Below are positions 43,166 to 51,683 of a DNA stretch of 64,000 nucleotides, piece by piece; within the stretch, counting starts at the first letter, position 1, and each line of letters starts with the position of its first letter. Location of the stretch: the NCBI GenBank assembly GCA_003248965.1, contig QFQU01000008.1:1-64000 (forward strand). Direction: 5' to 3'. The position numbers and the translations under genes were made by a program. The DNA is from Brevundimonas sp. GTDB taxonomy: Bacteria > Pseudomonadota > Alphaproteobacteria > Caulobacterales > Caulobacteraceae. Under the pieces are notes generated by a model, which had not been told where the DNA came from, made no database searches, and saw nothing but the letters and a program-made list of their open reading frames with translations.

Positions 43166-44588
43166 ATTGTTCCCGATAGGTCTGGACGATCCGATGGGCG
43201 ACGATGTTCAGCATCAGCGTCACCAGGAACAGGGTCAGGCCCAGGCCGAAGGCGGACAGGGTCTTGGCGCTGTTGAACTCCTGGTCGCCGGTCAGGAGGG
43301 TCACGATCTGCACCGTGACGGTCGTGACCGTATCCAGCGGATTGAAGGTCAGGTTGGCGGCCAGGCCCGCAGCCATGGTCACGATCATGGTTTCCCCGAT
43401 GGCGCGCGACATGGCCAGCAGCAACGCCCCGGCGATGCCCGGCAGGGCGGCCGGCAGCAGCACGCGCTTGACCGTCTCGGACTTGGTGGCGCCCATGGCC
43501 GAGGAGCCGTCGCGCAGCGACTGGGGCACGGCGTTGAGAATGTCATCCGAAAGGGAAGACACGAACGGGATCAGCATGATGCCCATCACCGCCCCGGCGG
43601 TCAGGGCCATCTGGTTCTGCACCAGGGCCAGATACTGCCCCAGGCCGTCCAGCGGCCCGCCGATCAGGAACAGGCCGATCTCGTTGAAGAAGACCCGCAG
43701 GAACGGTCCCACGGTCAGGGCGGCGAAGAAGCCGTAGACCACGGTCGGCACCCCGGCCAGAATCTCCAGCAGGGGCTTGACCACCGCGCGCATGCCCCGC
43801 CCGGCGTACTCAGACAAATAGATGGCCGACAGCAGGCCGATGGGCGCCGCCACGCACATGGCGATCACCATGATCAGCAGGGTGCCGGCGAACAGGGGCA
43901 CGGCCCCGAATGCGCCGGTCGAACCGACCTGGTCGGCGCGGATGGCGATCTGCGGGCTCCACTGCGTGCCGAACAGGAAGTCGAAGACCGGCACCTTCTG
44001 GAAGAACCGGAAGGAGTCGAAGGCCAGGGAGGCGATGATGCCGACGGTGGTCAGGACGGCGATGGCCGAACAGACGAACAGGGCGCCGTAGATCCAGCCT
44101 TCGACACGATTGCGGGCGCGTGTCCTGGGCTTGATCTGGCTCATGGCGAACAGGCCGCCCAGGATCGCGGCCAGAATCGCGGCGATGGCCCCGCCCCACT
44201 CCAGGGTGCGCTCGATCCGCACCATGCGACGCGCCTCGACCGGCAGTTGCTCGGCCAGGGGGCGTTCCCATATCTGCAAGGCCTGCTCTCCGCGACCGAC
44301 CCGGTGGGCGTCGGCGAAGAAGGCGTCGCGGCGGAAGGGATCAAGAGCGGACACCGCCGGCGGCGTGTCCACAGCGGTCAGTCGGCGTTCCAGCGGCGCC
44401 GAGAACACCGACGCCAGCACCAGCACCAGCAAGGCCGGCGCGGCGACCCAGATCAGGGCGTAGGCGCCATGCTGGCCGGGACGAGAGTGCGGCTTGGCGC
44501 CCACCGAACGCCGGCGCGCCAGGGCGCGACCGCCCAGATAGGCGGCGACGCCGAGGGCGGCGAGGATCAGCAGAAGAATCCAGATCAT
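43158..44588 (-). CDS. pstC: Phosphate ABC transporter permease PstC
   Basis: PstC pairs with PstA. The 476-residue protein has a long N-terminal part with extra helices before the permease domain, which contains AIGLLSAIYLSEYAG-like sequence, GVPTVVYGFFAALTVGPF, and the EAA-loop LRDGSSAMGATKSETVKRVLLP. The ATG at 44588 begins MIWILLLIL; the frame extends 16 codons upstream. A Pho box lies 108 nt upstream, between phoR and this gene. The pstS phosphate-binding gene is not in the window. Confidence 0.93.
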   Translation of the reverse strand: MIWILLLILAALGVAAYLGGRALARRRSVGAKPHSRPGQHGAYALIWVAAPALLVLVLASVFSAPLERRLTAVDTPPAVSALDPFRRDAFFADAHRVGRGEQALQIWERPLAEQLPVEARRMVRIERTLEWGGAIAAILAAILGGLFAMSQIKPRTRARNRVEGWIYGALFVCSAIAVLTTVGIIASLAFDSFRFFQKVPVFDFLFGTQWSPQIAIRADQVGSTGAFGAVPLFAGTLLIMVIAMCVAAPIGLLSAIYLSEYAGRGMRAVVKPLLEILAGVPTVVYGFFAALTVGPFLRVFFNEIGLFLIGGPLDGLGQYLALVQNQMALTAGAVMGIMLIPFVSSLSDDILNAVPQSLRDGSSAMGATKSETVKRVLLPAALPGIAGALLLAMSRAIGETMIVTMAAGLAANLTFNPLDTVTTVTVQIVTLLTGDQEFNSAKTLSAFGLGLTLFLVTLMLNIVAHRIVQTYREQYD

Positions 44589-44680
44589 CCGGGGTCCGAG
44601 AGCGGCTGGCGCGAATCGACGACGGGTCCGGATCACCGGGTTCCCATCGTGGCGCGACTACTGCCCGCGAATGGTCAGCG

Positions 44681-44713
44681 GATTAAGACGGCTGGATGAC
44701 AGTTCGGTGACGC
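44681..44713 (-). promoter_or_regulatory. Pho box and promoter upstream of pstC
   Basis: Read on the minus strand, GCGTCAC-CGAA-CTGTCAT (44713-44696) matches the PhoB direct-repeat consensus CTGTCAC-N4-CTGTCAT closely, with the expected 11-bp spacing. TTAATC (44686-44681) lies 9 nt after it and could be the -10 box. It sits 26 nt after the phoR stop codon, so pstC-phoB can be transcribed separately from phoR. Confidence 0.7.
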
Positions 44714-44738
44714 CGACGGCCGGCCCGCGCACGCCGCC

Positions 44739-46157
44739 TCACGACGCCGAACGCATCTCCCGCCGCTCCACCACCATCGGGAACCAGGCCGTGAAGGCGG
44801 CGCCCAGGCCGGGCGCGCTTTCGACGATCAGACCGCCCTGGTGGCGATTGACGATATGTTTGACGATGGCGAGGCCCAGACCGGTTCCCTGCCGTTCTCC
44901 GCTCTTCTGGCCTTCGACACGATAGAAGCGTTCGGTCAGCCGCGGCAGATGCTCGCGCGCCATGCCCGGCCCGTGGTCGCGCACGGTGACGGCGGCGTAG
45001 AGGACGTCCGAGGCTCGGTCCGGCGTCACCAGGGGCAGGCGAGTCGCGCCGGTCAGACGCGGAGCCCAGGCCTCGTCGAACGACAGGTCCGAACGCACCG
45101 AAATCTCCACCGTCCCGCCCGGCTGGGAATATTTGACGGCGTTGTCGAGCAAATTCTGGACGACCTGAAGAATTTCGTCCCGGTCGCCGCTGATCGAAGC
45201 CCGCGCCTCGCCCCGATCCAGATCGACGGCGACTCCTTTTTCCTGGGTCAGGACGCTGACGGCGTCGACGACGTCCGAAGCGGCGCGGTCCAGGTCCACC
45301 CGCCCCGATGGCGGGATGTGTTCGTTCAGCTCGATCCGGCTCAGCGACAGCAGGTCTGCGACCAGCCGCCCCATCCGGTCCGCCTGGGCGGCCATGATGT
45401 CGAGAAAGCGGTCGCGGGCCACCACGTCCTCGCGCGCGTGGCCCTTCAAGGTCTCGATGAAGCCGCTGAGCGACGCCAGGGGCGTGCGCAGTTCATGGCT
45501 GGCGTTGGCCAGGAAATCGACGCGCATCATCTCGATTCGGCGGGCGTCCGTTTCGTCGCGCAGGACGACCAGGGCCAGGTTTTGGCCTTGGGGAACTTCA
45601 CTTGATCCGCTGGGCAAGGGGCGCGTCCAGGCCCGCCACCGCCGGTCCCGCTGTCCGCCCGTCGTATAGTCCGTGGTTCGCGCCACGCCGCCGAACAGCG
45701 CCTCGTCGACCGCTTCCAGTACGCCGGGCTCGCGGATGACCTGGACCAGCAGGGCGCCCTGGCGCTGGATGCGCAGAAGGTCGCGCGCGGCGGCGTTGGC
45801 AATGACGATGCGACGTCCCGCGATGTCGTCGGGTTCGCCGCCGCTGACGACCAGCAGCGGATCCTCGATGGTCTCGAACACCCGATCCAATAAATCCACG
45901 GCCTCGCCGTCCGGCTCGCCTTCGGCCGGAACCCCCGCGACGGGCGCCGAAGCCGCACCGGACCGCGCCGGGGCGTTCAACAGCCAGGCGGACGCGCCGA
46001 CCACGACGGCGCCGCCCAACAACCAGTTCGCGAGATCCGGATGAACGAAGGCCAGCGCCACCAGAACGGCGATCGCGACGCCGACGCTGGCGCCCACGGT
46101 CCAGAAGCGCGACGTCGAGATCGGCGCGACCGGCGATGGCGAAACTTCATAGGGCAT
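44739..46157 (-). CDS. phoR: Phosphate-regulon sensor kinase PhoR
   Basis: PhoR senses phosphate status through Pst/PhoU and phosphorylates PhoB. The 472-residue protein has two N-terminal helices (VGVAIAVLVALAFV, LLGGAVVVGASAWLL), a PAS-like region (residues ~90-220), a HisKA domain with NASHELRTPLASLSGF and a HATPase domain (N-box NLLDNAVKYS, G boxes DHGPGM and GTGLGLAIVKHI). The ATG at 46157 gives MPYEVSPS; a 16-codon extension is possible. Confidence 0.93.
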   Translation of the reverse strand: MPYEVSPSPVAPISTSRFWTVGASVGVAIAVLVALAFVHPDLANWLLGGAVVVGASAWLLNAPARSGAASAPVAGVPAEGEPDGEAVDLLDRVFETIEDPLLVVSGGEPDDIAGRRIVIANAAARDLLRIQRQGALLVQVIREPGVLEAVDEALFGGVARTTDYTTGGQRDRRWRAWTRPLPSGSSEVPQGQNLALVVLRDETDARRIEMMRVDFLANASHELRTPLASLSGFIETLKGHAREDVVARDRFLDIMAAQADRMGRLVADLLSLSRIELNEHIPPSGRVDLDRAASDVVDAVSVLTQEKGVAVDLDRGEARASISGDRDEILQVVQNLLDNAVKYSQPGGTVEISVRSDLSFDEAWAPRLTGATRLPLVTPDRASDVLYAAVTVRDHGPGMAREHLPRLTERFYRVEGQKSGERQGTGLGLAIVKHIVNRHQGGLIVESAPGLGAAFTAWFPMVVERREMRSAS

Positions 46158-46300
46158 GGCCTGGCGACGACCTGAAAGCACGAGAGCGAAAGGCGATCCT
46201 TGCACGAATTCTGTGACGGCGCGCCGACAACCGGCCGTACCGGAAGCTTCGCCGCACCTTTTCTTTAGAAGTTTCTGTCAGGGTCGTCGTCGAAGGAAGG

Positions 46301-48610
46301 GTGGCTGTGGACCGCATCATCGTTTGCATCGCACACGACCACGACTGGCGGATAACGCTGGTCGCCGCCGCGATCTGCGTGCTGGGACTGGTCATCGCCT
46401 TGCCCTTCGTCGAGCGCGCCCGCGCGACGAAGGGCGCGTTGCGCGTCAGGCTGGCCATGGTCGGCGTGCTGGTCGGCGCCCTGTCCGTCTGGTCCACGCA
46501 TTACGTCGCCATGCAGGGCTTCGTCGCGGATACGCCCATCACCTACGATCTGCCGTTGACCCTGGCGTCGATGGCGGCGGCGCTGGCGATGGCAGCGCTG
46601 GCCGTATTCGCCGCGCTGGCGGGCGACGGCCGTCTTTGGCGAGCCATGGGGACCGTCGTCGCCGTATCGGGTGTCGGCGCGATGCACTATCTGGGCATGG
46701 CCGCCATCCAGGCGCCGGCGCGGCTGAGCTGGGATCCGGCGCTGGTCGCGGCCTCCCTGCTCGGGGCCCTGGCCATCGGCGGCGCGACTGCGCTTCTGTA
46801 TCGTCCCGACGCCTCCGGGCGGTTCGGCCTCCTGCGGCTGACGGCCTTGGCGGGCGGCGGCGCGCTCTGCGTCGTCTTTCTGCATTTCACCGGCATGGCG
46901 GCGATCACCGTCACGCCCGATCCGTCTCAGGTCTACGCCGCCGGCGTGTCGAACGACGCCATGCAGACGGTGATCGCCGCCGTGGTGCTGACCATCGGCG
47001 GCGTGGCGGGACTGCTGGCCTTCATGGCCTATGTCTCGCGCGCCAACGCCTTGAGCCGCATCCGCGAGGCCGTCGACGCCATGCCGGGCGGGCTGGGCTT
47101 CTACGACGCCGACGACCGGCTGGTGCTGTGGAACACGCGCTACGCCGAGGTGAACCCGGAGATCGAGGCCCATCTGTCGGTCGGCATGCCGTATCGCGAC
47201 GCCCTGAAGATCGGTCTGGATCAAGGTCGCTATCAGAACGCCCTCGGTCGCGAGAAGGAATGGCTGGCCGAGCGCATGGAAGCGCACCGCCAGCTGTCGT
47301 CGGACAGCGAACAGCCGGTCGCCGGCGACCGCTGGCTGCGCATGCAGAGCCGCCGCACGACCGAGGGCGGCACTGTCACGATCTGCAACGACATCACCGA
47401 GCTGAAGCGCGACGCACAGGCCCTGGCCGAGGCGCGCGACGCCGCCCACGCGGCCAGCATCGCCAAGAGCCAGTTCCTGGCCAATATGAGCCATGAGATC
47501 CGCACGCCCTTGAACGGCGTGATCGGTCTGTCGCAGGCGTTGGCGAAGACGGACCTGTCGGGCGAACAGCGCGAAATGCTGGACCTGATGCAGGCGTCCG
47601 GGCTCACGCTTCAGACCCTGCTCAGCGACATCCTGGATCTGGCGCGGGTCGAATCGGGCAAACTGGAACTGACCGAGGACGCCTTCGAACTGGCCGGCGC
47701 CGTCCGCGAGGCCGCCCAGCTTTACGCCGAGAACGCCCGCGACAAGCACCTGGGATTCCATATCGACATCGACCTGGACGACGGGATGTGGATCCGCGGC
47801 GACGTGGTCCGGCTGAAGCAGATCCTGACCAACCTGATCTCCAACGCCGTGAAATTCACCAGCCGGGGCTTCGTCGGCCTGACCGTCCAGCGCAGCCTGG
47901 ACCAGGACGGATCTCCGTGGCTGCAGTTCACCGTCGAGGACACAGGCATCGGCTTCGACGCCGCGACGCGCAATCGACTGTTCAGCCGATTCGAACAGGC
48001 GGATGGCGGCATCACCCGCAAGTTCGGCGGGTCGGGCCTGGGCTTGTCGATCTGCCGCCAGCTGGCAGACATGATGGGCGGACGATTGGATTGCGAGAGC
48101 GAGCCGGGCTGCGGCGCGGCCTTCATCCTGACCCTGCCGCTGGCCCAATGCGAGGCGCCGACCCGGAACGAGCCCGTCGCCCGGCCGCAGTCCACGCCTG
48201 AGGACCAGCGCGCCCTGAGGGTGCTGGTGGCGGACGACCATCCGACCAATCGGCGCGTCATCGAACTGATTCTGGCCCAGACGCCGGTGCAGGTCGTGGT
48301 CGTCGACGACGGCGCACAGGCCCTGGAGGCCTTCCGGACGCAGGCCTTCGATCTTGTGCTGATGGACATGCAGATGCCCGTCATGGACGGCCTGACCGCG
48401 ACCCAGGAAATCCGCCTGCACGAGACGGCGATGGGCGCGACGCGCACGCCGATCGTCATGTTGACCGCCAACGCCATGCCGGAACATATCGCAGCCGGTC
48501 GAGCCGCCGGCGCCGACCGCCACCTGGCCAAGCCGTTCAATGCGTCAGAGCTGCTGGCGATCGTCGCCGACCCCTGCGCCATGCTGCGAGAAGAGGTTCA
48601 GGCGGCCTAA
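46301..48610 (+). CDS. MHYT-sensor hybrid histidine kinase
   Basis: This 769-residue membrane protein has seven helices with three MHYT-type repeats (THYVAMQGF, AMHYLGMAA, FLHFTGMAA), each contributing Met/His residues thought to bind copper or sense O2, CO or NO. A PAS-like region with an N-terminal PAS-7 look (AMPGGLGFYDADDRLVLWN) follows. Then come HisKA (NMSHEIRTPLNG), HATPase (N-box NLISNAVKF, GSGLGLSICRQL) and a C-terminal receiver (LMDMQMPVMDG, Asp ~689; Lys in LAKPFN). The start is GTG 46301, or GTG 46307, which is better spaced from AAGGA. It is divergent from phoR. Confidence 0.87.
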   Translation: MAVDRIIVCIAHDHDWRITLVAAAICVLGLVIALPFVERARATKGALRVRLAMVGVLVGALSVWSTHYVAMQGFVADTPITYDLPLTLASMAAALAMAALAVFAALAGDGRLWRAMGTVVAVSGVGAMHYLGMAAIQAPARLSWDPALVAASLLGALAIGGATALLYRPDASGRFGLLRLTALAGGGALCVVFLHFTGMAAITVTPDPSQVYAAGVSNDAMQTVIAAVVLTIGGVAGLLAFMAYVSRANALSRIREAVDAMPGGLGFYDADDRLVLWNTRYAEVNPEIEAHLSVGMPYRDALKIGLDQGRYQNALGREKEWLAERMEAHRQLSSDSEQPVAGDRWLRMQSRRTTEGGTVTICNDITELKRDAQALAEARDAAHAASIAKSQFLANMSHEIRTPLNGVIGLSQALAKTDLSGEQREMLDLMQASGLTLQTLLSDILDLARVESGKLELTEDAFELAGAVREAAQLYAENARDKHLGFHIDIDLDDGMWIRGDVVRLKQILTNLISNAVKFTSRGFVGLTVQRSLDQDGSPWLQFTVEDTGIGFDAATRNRLFSRFEQADGGITRKFGGSGLGLSICRQLADMMGGRLDCESEPGCGAAFILTLPLAQCEAPTRNEPVARPQSTPEDQRALRVLVADDHPTNRRVIELILAQTPVQVVVVDDGAQALEAFRTQAFDLVLMDMQMPVMDGLTATQEIRLHETAMGATRTPIVMLTANAMPEHIAAGRAAGADRHLAKPFNASELLAIVADPCAMLREEVQAA

Positions 48611-48741
48611 GGCGCCATAGGCGGTTGCGCCTTCGGTTCGATGCGTGTAATAGCCCGCGCTCTTGAATTCGAGGGTTCATGACCCCCGCCGCGCGGGCCC
48701 TGGGTTGGCGCGGTGTTTCCGTTGTTGTTGAGGCGAGCCAG

Positions 48742-49362
48742 ATGGCCGAGATCATTCTGAACGTGGACGTCCGCGATGGCGTCGGCACCGGCAGCGCCCG
48801 CGCTGCGCGTCGCGGCGGTTTCGTGCCGGGCGTCCTGTACGGCGGCGACAAGGCCCCCGTCGCCATTTCGGTGAACGAGAAGGACTTCCGCAAGTCGCTC
48901 TACACCGGCAAGCTGCTGGGCCACCTGGTGACGCTGAAGTACGGCGAAGAGACCCAGCCGGTCATCGCCAAGGACGTGCAGTTCGACCCGGTGTCGGACC
49001 GTCCCATGCACTTCGACCTGATGCGCGTCGACGAGAAGGCCGCGATCAAGATCGAGGTTCCGGTCCACTTCAAGAACGCCGACGAAGCCCCCTTCGCCCG
49101 TCAGGGCGGCTCGCTGGAAGTGGTGCGCCACGTCGTCGAGATCTCGGTCCGCGCCGACCAGATCCCCGAAGAACTGATCGTCGACCTGACCAAGGCCCAG
49201 ATGGGCGACACCATCCGCATCTCGGACATCAACCTGCCCAAGGGCGCCGAGCCGACCATCAGCGACCGCGACTTCGTGATCGCCACGATCAAGATTTCCT
49301 CGGCCGCCCTGTCGGAAGCCGCCGACGAGGCCGCCCAGGCCGAAGCCGCCACCGAAGAGTAA
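48742..49362 (+). CDS. rplY: 50S ribosomal protein L25/CTC
   Basis: L25 binds 5S rRNA; the long CTC form has an extra C-terminal domain. The 206-residue protein starts MAEIILNVDVRDGVGTGSAR and has RRGGFVPGVLYGG and PMHFDLMRVDEKAAIKIEVPV. The C-terminal tail is acidic (EAADEAAQAEAATEE). The ATG at 48742 follows GAGGCGA. It precedes pth, a pairing common in bacteria. Confidence 0.95.
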   Translation: MAEIILNVDVRDGVGTGSARAARRGGFVPGVLYGGDKAPVAISVNEKDFRKSLYTGKLLGHLVTLKYGEETQPVIAKDVQFDPVSDRPMHFDLMRVDEKAAIKIEVPVHFKNADEAPFARQGGSLEVVRHVVEISVRADQIPEELIVDLTKAQMGDTIRISDINLPKGAEPTISDRDFVIATIKISSAALSEAADEAAQAEAATEE

Positions 49363-49387
49363 ACGTCGCCTCGGCGACGAAGGTCAG

Positions 49388-49420
49388 GCCCCGCCGGTTC
49401 GCCCGGCGGGGCTTTTCTTT
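49388..49420 (+). terminator. Intrinsic terminator between rplY and pth
   Basis: GCCCCGCCGG (49388-49397) pairs with CCGGCGGGGC (49403-49412), followed by TTTTCTTT. It separates rplY from pth, so pth may rely on readthrough or its own promoter. Confidence 0.85.
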
Positions 49421-49447
49421 GCCCGTTGCGCGCGGCATGAGGACGCC

Positions 49448-50053
49448 ATGATCATCATCGCTGGGCTCGGCAATCCGGGCGCGAAATACGAGAAGAACCG
49501 CCACAACATCGGCTTCATGGCGGCCGACGAGATCGCTCGTCGCTGGCGTTTCGGCCCCGAGCGCGCCAAGTTCCAGTCCATCGTCTCCGAAGGCGAGGTC
49601 GAGGGGACCAAGGTCCTGCTGATGAAGCCCCAGACCTATATGAACGAAAGCGGCCGCGCGGTGGGCGAGGCGGCGCGCTTCTACAAGATCAAACCCGGCG
49701 AGATCATCGTCTTCCACGACGAGATCGACCTGGCGCCCGGCCGCTTCCGCATGAAGACGGGCGGCGGGGCGGCAGGCCAGAACGGCGTGCGCAGCCTGAT
49801 CAGCCATCTGGGCGCGGACTTCCGCCGCGCCCGCATGGGCGTGGGCCATCCCGGCGAAAGCCATCTGGTCATGCCGCATGTCCTGGGCGACTTCCACAAG
49901 GCCGAACAGCCCTGGCTGAACGCCCTGCTGCAAGCCTGCGCCGACGCCCTGCCCTTCGCCGTCGCGGGCGAGGACGAGCGCTATCAGGGCGAAGTCATGC
50001 GCCTGGCCCCCGCCCCCAAATTCAGCCCCCGCCAGGCGGCGCGCGGCGGATAG
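49448..50053 (+). CDS. pth: Peptidyl-tRNA hydrolase
   Basis: Pth frees tRNA from prematurely released peptidyl-tRNA. The 201-residue protein has IIAGLGNPGAKYEKNRHNIGFM (catalytic His in NRHNIGF), LMKPQTYMNESGRAVGEA, FHDEIDLAPGRFRMKTGGG and HPG in VGHPGESHLV. Length is normal. It is downstream of rplY and convergent with the DUF4139 genes. Confidence 0.96.
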   Translation: MIIIAGLGNPGAKYEKNRHNIGFMAADEIARRWRFGPERAKFQSIVSEGEVEGTKVLLMKPQTYMNESGRAVGEAARFYKIKPGEIIVFHDEIDLAPGRFRMKTGGGAAGQNGVRSLISHLGADFRRARMGVGHPGESHLVMPHVLGDFHKAEQPWLNALLQACADALPFAVAGEDERYQGEVMRLAPAPKFSPRQAARGG

Positions 50054-50056
50054 ACC

Positions 50057-51679
50057 TCAGTCGGTCGTCCGCCAAGACATGCGCAGCACGGTTTCGCGCC
50101 CGGGCGGCACAGACACGGTCCAGACCGGTTGGCCCGTGTCGTCGATCCGACTGCGGACCGACTGGTTCAGGATGCGGAAACCGCGCGCGCCGGCATCGTC
50201 GGCGACCAGTTCGACCGTCACGGGTTCGGCGCGGTCGTTGGAGACGACGGTCTCCAGATCGAACCGGGTCGTCTTGACCCCGTTCGTCAGGCTCTTCGTG
50301 CGGTTCACGATCCGCGTCGTCACACCCACGTCCGGCGATTCGCCGAAGTTCAGCCGCACCGGCAGACCGATTCCCTTGTCTTCGAACCGATCCTGACCGG
50401 CCAGCAGGACGCCGCCTGAGCCGTCAGGCTGCATAACCGCCACGGACCCGCCCGGCAGAGGCACGCCCAGGCCCGCGCCACGCTCGTTGCGCAGCTTCAG
50501 AACGATCTCGGCGGGGCGTCGTTCGTCGTCGTCCGAAGGCAGGCCGGCGCGATAGACCCGCTCATAGGCGACGCCCTCGGTCTCCAGAAAGCGGACCTGC
50601 TTCGTCTGGCGCGCCGCGACGGTGGTCGGCTCTGGCAGGGTGTAGATCTTGTAGTCGCCCAGTTCGCCCTGAGTGGCGACCCGGCGCGTGACGCGGCTGC
50701 CGGTGACGACGATTTCCTCGACCGCCACGGGCGGCGCGCCATATTCGACCCGATCCTCCTTGAAGGTCGCAGCCATATAGGCGTTGCCGAAGCCGCCCTC
50801 GCCCGATCCAGCCGTCGTCGTGCCCTGCGGCCAGCATCCCGGCTGCGGGTAACGCACGACCGGGTCGACCGGAACCGTGCCGGCGTCCTTGCGCAGGGTT
50901 CCCGCCACCACCTGCACCGGTGCGTCTGGAAAGCCCGTCCCGCCGAAATTGGCCAGCGTCACCCATCCGGTCAGGTCCAGCGTCCGGCCGTCCGGATTCA
51001 GCCGCGCCACATAGTCCGCCGACCACTGAAGCCCGGTCGCCAGATAGGCCAGGGTGACGACGTATCGGCCCGCCGTCGGCGCGCGCGTCCGCACCGACAG
51101 GACCGGCTGGTCGCCCAAACCCTCGGGCACGCGGTCGAACACCACCCGTTCGGTCAGGCCGGAACAGTCCAGGGCCTCGAACCGGCCGTCGATCTCCAGC
51201 ACCGTGCCCTGCGCGCCCGCGCGGATCACGGCGGCCTTTTCCACCTGGCGGCCTGTGACAGGGTCGGTGCGGACCACCCGCACGGTCTCGCCCACCGACT
51301 TCTCGATCAGGCTGGCGGGCGACAACAGGTCGAAGTCCACGTTCCGTTCGACCACCTCGGCGGGCAGGCCTTCCAGCACGGCGGACTGCGGCACGACGCC
51401 GGTGGCCAGGCCCCGAAAGCGGATCACGCCCTCGCCCGCCGGCAGATCAACGGTGCGGGTTTCGACGATCAGGGCCAGGCCTTCGCGGTCCAGGCCGCCC
51501 CCGCCGTTGCGCGACCGTTCAATCAGCGCGACGGTGTCGACCGGACGGTCGCGATAGATGACCACGGCGGCGGCGTCCGGGCGCTCGGAAACGCTCTCCG
51601 CCTGGGCCCAGGCCGTGTCGAAAACGGCGTTCGCGCCCAGTAGGCTGAGCGCCGCGATCAGGGCGAACCGGCGCGCCAT
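50057..51679 (-). CDS. Exported DUF4139 protein (second of tandem pair)
   Basis: This 540-residue exported protein has a signal peptide (LIAALSLLGANAVFDTAWAQA) and a DUF4139 domain from about residue 200 to the end (LATGLQWSADYVARLNPDGRTLDLTGWVTLANFGG; C-terminal PVTVELVADDAGARGF, VPPGRETVLRMSWRTTD). DUF4139 proteins are secreted, of unknown function, and have beta-rich folds. It is 4 nt downstream of a paralogue (51684-53108) with the same layout, so the pair arose by duplication and is probably one operon. Confidence 0.82.
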   Translation of the reverse strand: MARRFALIAALSLLGANAVFDTAWAQAESVSERPDAAAVVIYRDRPVDTVALIERSRNGGGGLDREGLALIVETRTVDLPAGEGVIRFRGLATGVVPQSAVLEGLPAEVVERNVDFDLLSPASLIEKSVGETVRVVRTDPVTGRQVEKAAVIRAGAQGTVLEIDGRFEALDCSGLTERVVFDRVPEGLGDQPVLSVRTRAPTAGRYVVTLAYLATGLQWSADYVARLNPDGRTLDLTGWVTLANFGGTGFPDAPVQVVAGTLRKDAGTVPVDPVVRYPQPGCWPQGTTTAGSGEGGFGNAYMAATFKEDRVEYGAPPVAVEEIVVTGSRVTRRVATQGELGDYKIYTLPEPTTVAARQTKQVRFLETEGVAYERVYRAGLPSDDDERRPAEIVLKLRNERGAGLGVPLPGGSVAVMQPDGSGGVLLAGQDRFEDKGIGLPVRLNFGESPDVGVTTRIVNRTKSLTNGVKTTRFDLETVVSNDRAEPVTVELVADDAGARGFRILNQSVRSRIDDTGQPVWTVSVPPGRETVLRMSWRTTD

Positions 51680-51683
51680 GGGA

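Noticed and set aside
46213..46230. Pho-box-like sequence upstream of phoR (TTGTCGG-CGCG-CCGTCAC on the minus strand)
   Set aside because: Spacing is right, but the first half-site matches only the TGTC core. It is too weak to call next to the good site at 44696-44713.
46261..46300. Pho box for the MHYT kinase (CTGTCAG near 46275)
   Set aside because: Only one half-site is present and the repeat is missing.
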